Source: Streptomyces capillispiralis (lineage in GTDB: Bacteria; Actinomycetota; Actinomycetes; Streptomycetales; Streptomycetaceae). Taken from it: 64,000 bases of DNA. The stretch is taken from positions 3,690,501 through 3,754,500 of the forward strand of contig NZ_VIWV01000001.1 in the NCBI RefSeq assembly GCF_007829875.1. The letters run 5' to 3'. Below, piece after piece: positions 16,103-26,687 of this stretch. Position 1 is the stretch's first letter; each line of letters starts with the position of its first letter. A program made the position numbers and the translations under genes. The notes below the pieces were generated by a model, which saw only the letters and a list, made by a program, of their open reading frames with translations, was not told the DNA's origin and made no database searches.

Positions 16103-18574
16103 ATGTCAGCCTGCGTTCCCGCCCGCGCCGCCGACTCGGACCGCACCGAGCGCACCCACCCACCCCACAGCCCGCCGCCGACCGGACCCCGGCGCTTCCG
16201 CATCGCGAGCGCCGATGTGTCGGCTTCGATCGCGGTCTTTCTGATCGCCCTTCCCCTGTCCCTCGGCATCGCACTCGCCACCGGCGCGCCCCTCCAGGCC
16301 GGCCTGGTCGCGGCGGCCGTGGGCGGACTGGTCGCCGGACGGATCGGCGGCTCACCCCTCCAGGTCAGCGGCCCGGCCGCCGGACTCACCGTCGTGACCG
16401 CCGACCTCATCCAGCACTACGGCTGGCGGACGACCTGCGCCATCACCGTCCTCGCCGGTCTCGCCCAGCTCGGGCTGGGCTGTCTGCGGGTGGCGCGCGG
16501 CGCGCTCGCCGTCAGTCCCGCGATCGTGCACGGCATGCTCGCCGGCATCGGCGTCACCATCGCCGTCGCCCAGTTGCACATCGTCCTCGGCGGCACCCCG
16601 CAGAGCTCCGTCCCCGACAACGTCCGCGCGCTGCCGGCCCAGTTGGCGAACCTGCACCCCGCGGCCCTGGCGGTGAGCCTGCTGACCCTGTCCCTGCTGC
16701 TGCTCTGGCCACGGGTGCCCGGCCGGGCCGGGCGCGTGTGCCGGGCCGTCCCCGCCGCCCTCGTCGCCGTGGCCGGTGCCACCGCCGTCGCCGCCGCGGC
16801 CGGCCTCGTCCTGCCCAAGGTGGACCTGCCGTCCTGGCGCAACCACGCCCTGGCCGGGCTGCCCGAGGGCCCCGTGCTCGGCCTCGCCGCCGCCGTGCTC
16901 ACCACGACCCTGGTGTGCAGCGTGCAGTCGCTGCTCGGCGCGGTGGCCGTGGACAAGCTGGTGTCCAAACGCCCCGGTTCCGGCCACGTCGGACGATCCG
17001 ACCTGGACCGCGAACTGCTCGGGCAGGGCGCGGCCAACATCGTCTCCGGCTCGCTCGGCGGACTGCCCGTGGCCGGAGTCGCGGTCCGCAGTTCCGCGAA
17101 CGTCCACGCGGGTGCCGTGAGCCGGAACTCCACGATGCTGCACGGCGTTCTCGTAGTAGCCGCCGCACTCCTGCTGGTCCCGCTCCTGGAGTGCATCCCG
17201 CTCGCCTCGCTCGCCGCCCTGGTGATGGCCGTCGGCATCCAGATGGTGTCCCTCAACCACATCCGCACGGTGACCCGCCACCGGGAAGTCCTGGTCTACG
17301 CCGTCACCACCCTCGGCGTCGTGTCCCTCGGCGTCCTGGAGGGCGTTGCGCTGGGCATCGCGGTGGCCGTCGGCGTGGCCCTGCACCGGCTCACCCGCAC
17401 CCGTATCACGCACGACGAGAAGGAAGGAGTCCATCACGTACACGTCCGGGGCCAGTTGACGTTCCTCGCCGTGCCCCGTCTCAGCCGGGCGCTGCACCTC
17501 GTGCCTCAGGGCGCGGACGTGGTGGTGGCGCTGGACGGGTCCTTCATGGACCACGCGGCGTACGAGACGCTGCACGACTGGCAGAACACGCACACCGCGC
17601 GGGGCGGCACCGTCCACATCACCGGCCGCCGCGCCGGGGTCCGGATCGCCGAACCCGCCGCCCTCACCTCCGCGGACCCCACCGACGGGCCCGAGGAGGC
17701 CGGCGCATCCGACGCCGACTGCCGTTGTCGGCCCTGGACGGCCTGGCGCAACCACCAGTGCGACCGCCCGCACTCCCGGCCGGGCGGCCACCGACGGCCC
17801 CGGACGGCCGAGGAAGGGAGGGGAACACAAGGAACGGACACAGCAGACGCGGCCACAGCAGACACGGACCGGGACGGCGAGTTGCTGCCGGCCGGCATCG
17901 GTGGCCACGAACTGATGCGGGGCATCAGCACGTTCCAGCGCACCACCGCTCCTCTGGTGCGCGGCGAGCTGGCCCGGCTGGCGCGCGAGGGACAGCGCCC
18001 CACGCAGCTGTTCCTGACCTGCGCCGATTCACGCGTGGTCACGTCCATGATCACGTCCAGTGGTCCCGGAGACCTGTTCGTGGTGCGCAATGTCGGCAAC
18101 CTCGTGCCGCCGCCCGGCGCGGAGAGCGGCGACGACTCGGTGGCGGCCGCCATCGAGTACGCCGTGGAGGTGCTGGCGGTGCGGTCGATCACGGTGTGCG
18201 GACACTCGGGGTGCAGTGCGATGCAGGCGCTGCTCGACTCCGATCCGGGCGGCGCCCGTACGCCGCTGAGACGGTGGCTGCGGCACGGGCGGCCGAGCCT
18301 GGAGCGCCTGCGCACGGACGCGGACGGCGGACGCCGGCCACGGCTGGCCGAGCGGACGCCCGCCGACACCGTCGAGCAGCTCTGCCTGACGAACGTGGTG
18401 CAGCAGCTGGAGCATCTGCGCGCCCACGAGGCGGTGGCCCGGGCCCTGGAGAACGGGACCCTGGAGCTGCACGGGCTCTACTTCCACGTGGGTGAGGCCC
18501 AGGGCTATCTGCTCGCGGAGCGGGACGAGGAGTGGGTGTTCGACCGGGTGCGGGCCGTGGACCTGGCGATGTGA
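16103..18574 (+). CDS. SulP anion transporter fused to beta-carbonic anhydrase
   Basis: 823 residues. Residues about 35-430 form a SulP transporter with about ten hydrophobic segments (FRIASADVSASIAVFLIALPLSLGIAL at the start). Next comes a STAS-like part (HVHVRGQLTFLAVPRLSRAL to about 510), a hydrophilic linker, and from about 610 a beta-class carbonic anhydrase with zinc ligands Cys640, Asp642 (CADSR), His701 and Cys704 (HSGC). The fusion suggests uptake of bicarbonate coupled to CO2 interconversion in the cytoplasm; transported ion inferred. ATG 16103 has GGAGGAG upstream. The linker contains an unusual CRCRPW motif. Confidence 0.92.
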   Translation: MSACVPARAADSDRTERTHPPHSPPPTGPRRFRIASADVSASIAVFLIALPLSLGIALATGAPLQAGLVAAAVGGLVAGRIGGSPLQVSGPAAGLTVVTADLIQHYGWRTTCAITVLAGLAQLGLGCLRVARGALAVSPAIVHGMLAGIGVTIAVAQLHIVLGGTPQSSVPDNVRALPAQLANLHPAALAVSLLTLSLLLLWPRVPGRAGRVCRAVPAALVAVAGATAVAAAAGLVLPKVDLPSWRNHALAGLPEGPVLGLAAAVLTTTLVCSVQSLLGAVAVDKLVSKRPGSGHVGRSDLDRELLGQGAANIVSGSLGGLPVAGVAVRSSANVHAGAVSRNSTMLHGVLVVAAALLLVPLLECIPLASLAALVMAVGIQMVSLNHIRTVTRHREVLVYAVTTLGVVSLGVLEGVALGIAVAVGVALHRLTRTRITHDEKEGVHHVHVRGQLTFLAVPRLSRALHLVPQGADVVVALDGSFMDHAAYETLHDWQNTHTARGGTVHITGRRAGVRIAEPAALTSADPTDGPEEAGASDADCRCRPWTAWRNHQCDRPHSRPGGHRRPRTAEEGRGTQGTDTADAATADTDRDGELLPAGIGGHELMRGISTFQRTTAPLVRGELARLAREGQRPTQLFLTCADSRVVTSMITSSGPGDLFVVRNVGNLVPPPGAESGDDSVAAAIEYAVEVLAVRSITVCGHSGCSAMQALLDSDPGGARTPLRRWLRHGRPSLERLRTDADGGRRPRLAERTPADTVEQLCLTNVVQQLEHLRAHEAVARALENGTLELHGLYFHVGEAQGYLLAERDEEWVFDRVRAVDLAM

Positions 18575-18745
18575 GGTGACGCGTCCGGGTGTGAGAGGCG
18601 TGACACACCTTGAACCGGCTCGCTCCGGAGCCCGTGGGAAGAGGTGACCGACGGGCCATCGGGCCGACGACCCGAAACGGGGCGGCGAACCGGACGGGCC
18701 GACGGGCGGAGGACGGACCCGTGACCGTGGACAGCACCACTCAAC

Positions 18746-18757
18746 AGGTCTAAACCA
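18746..18757. promoter_or_regulatory. Candidate DasR-responsive element upstream of acs
   Basis: AGGTCTAAACCA matches 11 of 12 bases of the dre core TGGTCTAAACCA recognised by DasR, the GlcNAc-6-phosphate-responsive GntR repressor of Streptomyces. It lies about 90 bases upstream of the acs start. The rest of 18575-18847 holds no gene. Confidence 0.5.
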
Positions 18758-18847
18758 ATTTCCCGTCGGCCCTTGTCATCGCACCCCCGGGTCTGATGAG
18801 CTGTGGCCTGGGACACAACGGACACCCTGGGAAAGGCAGATGCCGTG

Positions 18848-20800
<1,953 letters not shown>

Positions 20801-20838
20801 GCGGCCACCGGGCCATCGAGCCACCGGCTGACCACGGA

Positions 20839-20857
20839 CGAGGCCGACGGGGCCTCG
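20839..20857 (+). terminator. Hairpin after acs
   Basis: CGAGGCC-GACGG-GGCCTCG, a 7-bp stem about 40 bases after the acs stop. Likely rho-independent terminator. Confidence 0.5.
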
Positions 20858-20900
20858 GCGCACCCGAGCGCCGGGGCCCCGCCCCGCCGGCCCCCACGCG

Positions 20901-21010
20901 CCCCATCAGCCCCCCAGGGCGCCCGCCAACCCCCAAGGGCCCCGTCAGCCTCCAGGACGCCCGCCCACCCCCACGGGGCCCCGTCAGCCCCCAGGGCGCC
21001 CGTCAGCCCT
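20901..21010. repeat. About 39-bp degenerate tandem repeat
   Basis: Three diverged units beginning CCCC(A/G)TCAGCC and containing CAGGGCGCCCGCC lie at about 20901, 20940 and 20979, followed by a run of GGCGGCCCC. This explains the collagen-like (Gly-x-y) reading on the minus strand, which I do not regard as a gene. The nhaA promoter should lie after it, in the AT-richer 21050-21090. Confidence 0.65.
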
Positions 21011-21149
21011 GGCGGCCCCGGCGGCCCCGGCGGCTCCTGGTGCACTTCCGAGCACGTTAGATAAGCTAAAGACACAAGCTGTCTCATGGAGCGCCGGGAA
21101 GTCTGGTCGGCACACGATTCGTGCTGCCCGTCGACCAGAGGAACCTCCC

Positions 21150-22586
21150 GTGACCGCGTCCCGCACCCCCTCTCCCCGCAAGGCCTTCGGACGGCTCTCC
21201 CTGCCCGAGCGGACCTACGTCGCGGACGCGCTGCGCACCGAGACCGTCGGCGGTGTCCTGCTGCTCATCGCCGCCGTCACCGCGCTGGTCTGGGCGAACG
21301 TACCCGCCCTGCACGACAGCTACGAGAGCGTCAGCCACTTCCACTTCGGTCCCGAGGCCCTCGGGCTGAACCTCTCCGTGGCGCACTGGGCCGCCGACGG
21401 ACTGCTCGCGATCTTCTTCTTCGTCGCCGGTATCGAGCTCAAGCGCGAACTCGTCGCCGGTGACCTGCGCGATCCCAGAGCCGCCGCGCTCCCCGTCGTC
21501 GCCGCCCTGTGCGGCATGGCCGTACCGGCGCTGGTCTACACGCTGACCAGTGGCGCGGGCGGCGGCTCCCTGGCCGGCTGGGCCGTGCCCACCGCCACGG
21601 ACATCGCCTTCGCGCTCGCCGTGCTCGCCGTCATCGGCACCTCCCTGCCGAGCGCGCTGCGCGCCTTCCTGCTCACCCTGGCCGTCGTCGACGACCTCTT
21701 CGCGATCATGATCATCGCGGTCTTCTTCACCGACGGCCTGAACTTCGCGGCGCTCGGCGGCGCGGTCGCGGGCCTGGTCGTCTTCTGGCTGCTGCTGCGC
21801 AAGGGAGTGCGCGGCTGGTACGTGTACGTCCCGCTCGGCCTGGTCGTGTGGGCGCTGATGTACAACAGCGGCATCCACGCCACCATCGCCGGTGTCGCCA
21901 TGGGCCTGATGCTGCGCTGCCACCACCGCAGCGGCGAGGACCACTCCCCCGGTGAACGCGTCGAGCACCTGGTCCGGCCCCTCTCGGCGGGCCTCGCGGT
22001 GCCGCTGTTCGCCCTGTTCAGCGCCGGTGTGACGGTCTCCGGCAGCGCGCTGACGGACGTGTTCACCCAGCCCGAGACGCTGGGCGTGGTGCTCGGCCTC
22101 GTCGTCGGCAAGACGCTCGGCATCTTCGGCGGAACGTGGCTGACCGCCCGCTTCACCCGGGCCTCGCTCAGCGACGACCTGGCCTGGGCGGACGTGTTCG
22201 CCGTGGCGACCCTCGCCGGGATCGGCTTCACCGTCTCCCTGCTCATCGGGGAGCTCGCCTTCGAGGACGACGCGTCGATGACGGACAGCGTCAAGGCAGC
22301 CGTCCTGGCGGGCTCGCTGATCGCCACCGCCCTCGCGACGGTGCTGCTGAAGATCCGGAACGCCAAGTACCGCAGGCTGACCGAGGAGGAGGAGCGCGAC
22401 GAGGACCTCAACCGCGTCCCCGACGTGTACGAGCAGGACGACCCGGCGTACCACCTGCGCATGGCGGAGATACACGAGCGGAAGGCCGCCGAGCACCGGC
22501 GCGTCGCCCGGGAGAAGACCGCGGAGCGGGACGCGCTTGCCGACATGGCGGGCGGGGCAGGCGAGGACCACGACGGTCCGGCATGA
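21150..22586 (+). CDS. nhaA: NhaA-type Na+/H+ antiporter
   Basis: 478 residues from GTG 21150, preceded by AGAGGAAC. About ten hydrophobic segments follow, with family motifs FFFVAGIELKREL, PTATDIAFALAVLAVIG and LAVVDDLFAIMII, whose paired Asp are the ion-binding residues (Asp163/164 of E. coli NhaA). The last 80 residues are a hydrophilic, charged cytoplasmic tail (EEEERDEDLNRVPDVYEQDD) longer than in the E. coli protein. Exchanges sodium for protons across the membrane. Confidence 0.95.
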   Translation: MTASRTPSPRKAFGRLSLPERTYVADALRTETVGGVLLLIAAVTALVWANVPALHDSYESVSHFHFGPEALGLNLSVAHWAADGLLAIFFFVAGIELKRELVAGDLRDPRAAALPVVAALCGMAVPALVYTLTSGAGGGSLAGWAVPTATDIAFALAVLAVIGTSLPSALRAFLLTLAVVDDLFAIMIIAVFFTDGLNFAALGGAVAGLVVFWLLLRKGVRGWYVYVPLGLVVWALMYNSGIHATIAGVAMGLMLRCHHRSGEDHSPGERVEHLVRPLSAGLAVPLFALFSAGVTVSGSALTDVFTQPETLGVVLGLVVGKTLGIFGGTWLTARFTRASLSDDLAWADVFAVATLAGIGFTVSLLIGELAFEDDASMTDSVKAAVLAGSLIATALATVLLKIRNAKYRRLTEEEERDEDLNRVPDVYEQDDPAYHLRMAEIHERKAAEHRRVAREKTAERDALADMAGGAGEDHDGPA

Positions 22587-22738
22587 TCTGACGGGACGGT
22601 ACAAAAGAGGGGACACCGGCGGTCGGACGCGACCCGTCGGACCCAAACACCCGGACCCGGACCGTCAGACGGCAGACTGAACCGTACGCGCAGGCACGAA
22701 GGGCGTACACAGAACGTACGCAGAAGAGGGAGACCGCG

Positions 22739-23227
22739 ATGAGCGCACCCGACGGCAGCCCGGTCGGCGCCGAACGCAGCATCGGCCAGCTGTTCGCCTC
22801 GGCGACGGCTGACATGTCGGCGCTGGTGCACGACGAGATCGCGCTGGCGAAGGCGCAGCTCAAGCAGGACGTCAAGCGGGGCGCGACCAGCGGCGGCGCG
22901 TTCATGGCGGCCGGCGTGCTGCTCCTGTTCTCCCTGCCGATGCTGAACTTCGCGCTCGCCTACGGCATCCGCACCTGGAGCGACTGGAACCTCGCGGTCT
23001 GCTTCCTGCTCTCCTTCGCGGCGAACGTGCTGATCGCGCTGTTCCTCGCCCTCATCGGCGTCGTCTTCGCGAAGAAGGCGAAGAAGGGCCGGGGCCCGCA
23101 GAAGGTGGCCGCGTCCATGAAGGAGACCGCGGGCGTACTGCAGAAGGCCAAGCCCCACCCGCGTCCCGAGCTGCCGGAGGACCGGGTCCCCCCGGCCATC
23201 GAGGCTGTGGCACGCTCGTCCTCATGA
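22739..23227 (+). CDS. Holin superfamily III-like small membrane protein
   Basis: 162 residues. The amphipathic N-terminus (GQLFASATADMSALVHDEIALAKAQLKQDV) leads to two membrane helices (SGGAFMAAGVLLLFSLPMLNFALAYG and LAVCFLLSFAANVLIALFLALIGVVFA) and a basic tail. This is the Phage_holin_3_6/DUF1469-type architecture, which in actinobacterial chromosomes is a housekeeping gene and not a sign of prophage. Good ribosome site (AGAGGGAG). Its TGA overlaps the ATG of the hydrolase. Confidence 0.82.
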   Translation: MSAPDGSPVGAERSIGQLFASATADMSALVHDEIALAKAQLKQDVKRGATSGGAFMAAGVLLLFSLPMLNFALAYGIRTWSDWNLAVCFLLSFAANVLIALFLALIGVVFAKKAKKGRGPQKVAASMKETAGVLQKAKPHPRPELPEDRVPPAIEAVARSSS

Positions 23228-24174
23228 CGGAACCCGCCACACCTGCGGCGCAGCCCGCTTCGGCCGTACGCCTCGACATCCCCGGCGGCGCCGGGCTGAC
23301 GCACCGGGACGTCGCCGCCAACGGCGCCCGCTTCCACATCGCGGAGCTGGGCGACGGACCGCTGGTACTGCTGCTGCACGGCTTCCCCCAGTTCTGGTGG
23401 ACCTGGCGGCACCAGCTGACGGCGCTCGCCGACGCCGGGTTCCGGGCCGTCGCCATGGACCTGCGGGGCGTCGGCGGCAGCGACCGCACACCGCGCGGTT
23501 ACGACCCGGCCAACCTCGCGCTCGACATCACCGGGGTCGTCCGTTCCCTCGGCGAACCGGACGCCGCGCTCGTCGGACACGACCTGGGCGGATACCTGGC
23601 GTGGACGGCGGCGGCGATGCGCCCCAAGCTCGTACGGCGGCTGGCGGTCGCGTCCATGCCGCATCCGCGGCGCTGGCGGTCGGCGATGCTCGCGGACGCC
23701 AGACAGTCCGCCGCCATGTCCCACATCTGGGGGTTCCAGCGGCCGTGGATCCCTGAGCGCCGGCTGACCGCGGACGACGGAGCGCTGGTGGGCAAGCTCA
23801 TCCAGGACTGGTCCGGGCCCCGCCTGCCGGACGAGGAGGCGCTGGAGAACTACCGGCGGGCCATGTGCATCCCGTCCACGGCGCACTGTTCGATCGAGCC
23901 GTACCGCTGGATGGTCCGCTCCCTGGCCCGCCCGGACGGCATCCAGTTCAACCGCAGAATGAAGCGGCCCGTGCGGGTGCCGACGCTGCATCTGCACGGC
24001 TCGCTGGACCCCGTGGTGCGCACACGCAGTGCCGCGGGATCCGGGGAGTACGTCGAAGCGCCCTACCGCTGGCGGCTGTTCGACGGTCTCGGGCACTTCC
24101 CGCACGAGGAAGACCCGGTCGCCTTCTCGACGGAACTGATCAACTGGCTGAAGGATCCGGAACCGGATCGGTAA
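23224..24174 (+). CDS. Alpha/beta hydrolase, epoxide hydrolase-like
   Basis: 316 residues. Oxyanion-hole motif LLLHGFPQFWWTW, nucleophile elbow VGHDLGGYLAW with Asp as nucleophile (typical of epoxide hydrolases and haloalkane dehalogenases), and catalytic His in DGLGHFPHEED. HGFPxFWxxW is characteristic of epoxide hydrolases. Coupled to the holin-like gene by ATGA. Substrate not predictable. Confidence 0.85.
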   Translation: MTEPATPAAQPASAVRLDIPGGAGLTHRDVAANGARFHIAELGDGPLVLLLHGFPQFWWTWRHQLTALADAGFRAVAMDLRGVGGSDRTPRGYDPANLALDITGVVRSLGEPDAALVGHDLGGYLAWTAAAMRPKLVRRLAVASMPHPRRWRSAMLADARQSAAMSHIWGFQRPWIPERRLTADDGALVGKLIQDWSGPRLPDEEALENYRRAMCIPSTAHCSIEPYRWMVRSLARPDGIQFNRRMKRPVRVPTLHLHGSLDPVVRTRSAAGSGEYVEAPYRWRLFDGLGHFPHEEDPVAFSTELINWLKDPEPDR

Positions 24175-24658
24175 CCGTCCGGACGCCGCTGGTACCCCTT
24201 CTCGTACCCCCCACGTGAACGCTTGTCCGACGAACGCCAATTGCCTGGCGCATAGGCCAATTGGACGCCCCGGAGGCGGTTATCGACCATGGGGTGGGGG
24301 CACACGTCGGGGTATGGGCTGGACGCACGACTACAGTGACGCAAGCCGCAATCGCCGCTCGGCGAGCGGTGTGGGTTCCCACCAGCGAGGCGGTGCACCA
24401 CAAATGGCAGGTACGGATCCCCGGGTGGGTATCCCGCGCATCCTCCGCCGCCGGGCCCGCTGGGTATCCGTCCGGCTGCGTCACCCGCGCGGCTGACGAT
24501 CCGTACGGCTGCTCCTCCCCCGGCTGGGCGTACGCCCCGACGACCGGCTCGTCCGGCTTCGACGGCCGACTTGGGCGGCTTTGGCGGCCGGCTCGTGCGC
24601 CGACGGTCGGCTCACGCGGCTTTGGCGGCCCGGGGCCGCCCGAGTACCCGGGTCTCGT
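24175..24658. other. 484-base stretch without a confident gene
   Basis: Lies between the convergent hydrolase and marP genes. It contains a pair of GGCGGCTTTGGCGGCC repeats at about 24574-24628 and two CCAATTG motifs near 24238 and 24259. The minus strand reads a hydrophilic stretch (QPGEEQPYGSSAARVTQPDGYPAGP, in two parts) without a good start, possibly the remnant of a Pro/Gly-rich gene or the 3' end of the marP transcript. No terminator hairpin was obvious. Confidence 0.4.
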
Positions 24659-25858
24659 CTAGAGCGCGCAGCTGTCGCTGTCGACCTGCTGGTTCGCGCT
24701 GCGGCCCTTGGCGATGTCGTCCTGGATCTCGTCCGCGGTGAGCGCGTATCCCGTCTCGGCGTCGTCCAGCGACTTCGCGAAGATGACGCCGTAGACCTTG
24801 CCGTCGGGCGTCAGCAGCGGGCCGCCGGAGTTGCCCTGACGGACCGTCGCGTACAGGGAGTACACGTCGCGGCGGACCGTGCCGCGGTGGTAGATGTCGG
24901 GCCCGTTGGCCGTGATGCGTCCGCGCAGGCGGGCGGCCCGGACGTCGTACGCCCCGTTCTCCGGGAAGCCGGCGACGATCGCGCTGTCGCCGCTGCTCGC
25001 GTCCTCGGTCGTGAACCGCAGCGCCGGCGCCTTCAGGTCGGGTACGTCGAGGACGGCGATGTCGCGCCTCCAGTCGTAGAGGACGACCGTCGCGTCGTAC
25101 TTCTTGCCCTCGCCGCCTATCTGCACGGTCGGCTCGTCGACGCCGCCCACGACATGGGCGTTGGTCATGACGCGGCGTTCGCCGAAGACGAAGCCGGTGC
25201 CTTCCAGAACCTTTCCGCAGCTCGGAGCGGTGCCCATCACCTTGACGATGGAGCGCTGCGCGCGGACGGCGACGGGGCTGCCCGCCAGGGCCGGGTCCGG
25301 GGGCTGGACGTCCGTGATCGGCTCGTTGGCGAACGGGCTGAAGACCTGGGGGAATCCGTTCTGCGCGAGGACGGAGGAGAAGTCGGCGAACCAGGTGTCG
25401 GCCTGGTCGGGCAGGGCCCGGGACACCCCGAGCAGCACCTTGGAGCTGCGGACCTCCTTGCCCAGTGTCGGCAGCGTCGTACCGGCGAGGGCCGAGCCGA
25501 TCAGCCAGGCCACCAGGAGCATCGCCACGACGTTGACCAGGGCTCCGCCGGTGGCGTCCAGCGCGCGGGCCGGGGACCAGGTGATGTAGCGGCGCAGCTT
25601 GTTGCCCAGATGGGTGGTCAGGGCCTGGCCGATGGAGGCGCAGACTATGACGACGACGACCGCGACGACGGCGGCCGTCGTACTCACCTCGGAGTCGTCG
25701 GTCAGCGCGTCCCAGAGGACGGGCAGGGCGTAGACGGCGGCGAGACCACCGCCCAGGAAGCCGATCACCGACAGGATGCCGACGACGAAGCCCTGGCGAT
25801 AGCCGACGATCGCGAACCACACGGCGGCGACCAGCAACAGGATGTCCAGCACGTTCAC
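24659..25858 (-). CDS. marP: MarP-type membrane serine protease
   Basis: 399 residues. Four N-terminal membrane helices of the CvpA type (residues 1-125) are followed by a periplasmic chymotrypsin-like protease. His235 (TNAHVVGG), Asp266 (RRDIAVLDV) and Ser344 (RQGNSGGPL) form the triad, and Cys214 and Cys397 match the redox-sensitive disulfide of Mycobacterium MarP (Rv3671c), including near-identical numbering. MarP is needed for acid and oxidative stress survival in M. tuberculosis. Third gene of an nth-nudL-marP operon, 45 bases after nudL. Confidence 0.93.
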   Translation of the reverse strand: MNVLDILLLVAAVWFAIVGYRQGFVVGILSVIGFLGGGLAAVYALPVLWDALTDDSEVSTTAAVVAVVVVIVCASIGQALTTHLGNKLRRYITWSPARALDATGGALVNVVAMLLVAWLIGSALAGTTLPTLGKEVRSSKVLLGVSRALPDQADTWFADFSSVLAQNGFPQVFSPFANEPITDVQPPDPALAGSPVAVRAQRSIVKVMGTAPSCGKVLEGTGFVFGERRVMTNAHVVGGVDEPTVQIGGEGKKYDATVVLYDWRRDIAVLDVPDLKAPALRFTTEDASSGDSAIVAGFPENGAYDVRAARLRGRITANGPDIYHRGTVRRDVYSLYATVRQGNSGGPLLTPDGKVYGVIFAKSLDDAETGYALTADEIQDDIAKGRSANQQVDSDSCAL

Positions 25859-25903
25859 CGCTTCACGCCTCGCCTCGTCCTACCCAGCACGGCGCCCACC
25901 CTG

Positions 25904-26599
25904 TCATGACCGCCAGTCCAGCGGGACCTGCTTGTCCCGATCCCAGGGGCGCTCCCACCCCGCGAAGTGCAGCAATCGGTCGATGACCCCGGCGGTGAAG
26001 CCCCACACGAGGGCCGATTCGACCAGGAATGCCGGACCCTGGTGGCCACGGGGGTGGACCGCGGTCGCACGGTTGTCCGGGTGGGTGAGATCCGCCACGG
26101 GGACGGTGAAGACCCTCGCGGTCTCGTTCGGGTCCACGACGCCGACGGGGCTGGGGACGCGCCACCAGCCCAGCACGGGCGTGACGACGAAGCCGCTGAC
26201 CGGGATGTAGAGCTTGGGCAGGACGCCGAAGAGCTGGACGCCGGACGGGTCGAGTCCGGTCTCCTCCTCCGCCTCGCGCAGAGCGGCCCGCAGTGGTCCG
26301 TCGCCGTGCGGGTCGCCGTCCTCGGGGTCGAGGGCGCCTCCGGGGAAGGACGGCTGTCCGGCGTGCGAACGCAGCGAGGTCGCCCGCTCCATGAGCAGCA
26401 GCTCCGGACCGCGCTCGCCCTCGCCGAAGAGGATGAGGACGGCGGACTGGCGCCCCGCGCCGTCCTCCGGGGGCAGGAAGCGGCTCAGCTGCCTCGGCGC
26501 GACCGTCTCCGCGGCGCGCACCACCGGGTCCAGCCAGCCGGGCAGTCCCTCCTTGCTGAGCGTCACCGGGCCGCCCTGGGTACCGCTCGTACGCGTCAT
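25904..26599 (-). CDS. NUDIX hydrolase, coenzyme A pyrophosphatase-like
   Basis: 231 residues from ATG 26599; an upstream in-frame start would add 10 residues. The UPF0035 signature LLMERATSLRSHAGQPSFPGGALD and the NUDIX box helix AALREAEEETGL are intact. This subgroup (NudL, Pcd1) splits CoA and its oxidised forms into phosphopantetheine and adenosine phosphate. Lies between nth and marP on the same strand. Confidence 0.87.
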   Translation of the reverse strand: MTRTSGTQGGPVTLSKEGLPGWLDPVVRAAETVAPRQLSRFLPPEDGAGRQSAVLILFGEGERGPELLLMERATSLRSHAGQPSFPGGALDPEDGDPHGDGPLRAALREAEEETGLDPSGVQLFGVLPKLYIPVSGFVVTPVLGWWRVPSPVGVVDPNETARVFTVPVADLTHPDNRATAVHPRGHQGPAFLVESALVWGFTAGVIDRLLHFAGWERPWDRDKQVPLDWRS

Positions 26600-26687
26600 C
26601 GCCACCCCCGTCGTCCGGCCCCGTTCCACGGGTCCAACGCCCGGCGGCCGCGCGATCGTTCCACGGTCCGCCCCGTACGCCGCTCCG

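Noticed and set aside
22739..23227. Prophage, because of the holin-like gene
   Set aside because: This holin-like family is a normal single gene in actinobacteria and no phage genes are nearby.
24140..24484. Minus-strand ORF starting MTQPDGYPAGP
   Set aside because: Start lacks a ribosome site, composition changes midway and it overlaps the hydrolase end; treated as uncertain intergenic DNA.
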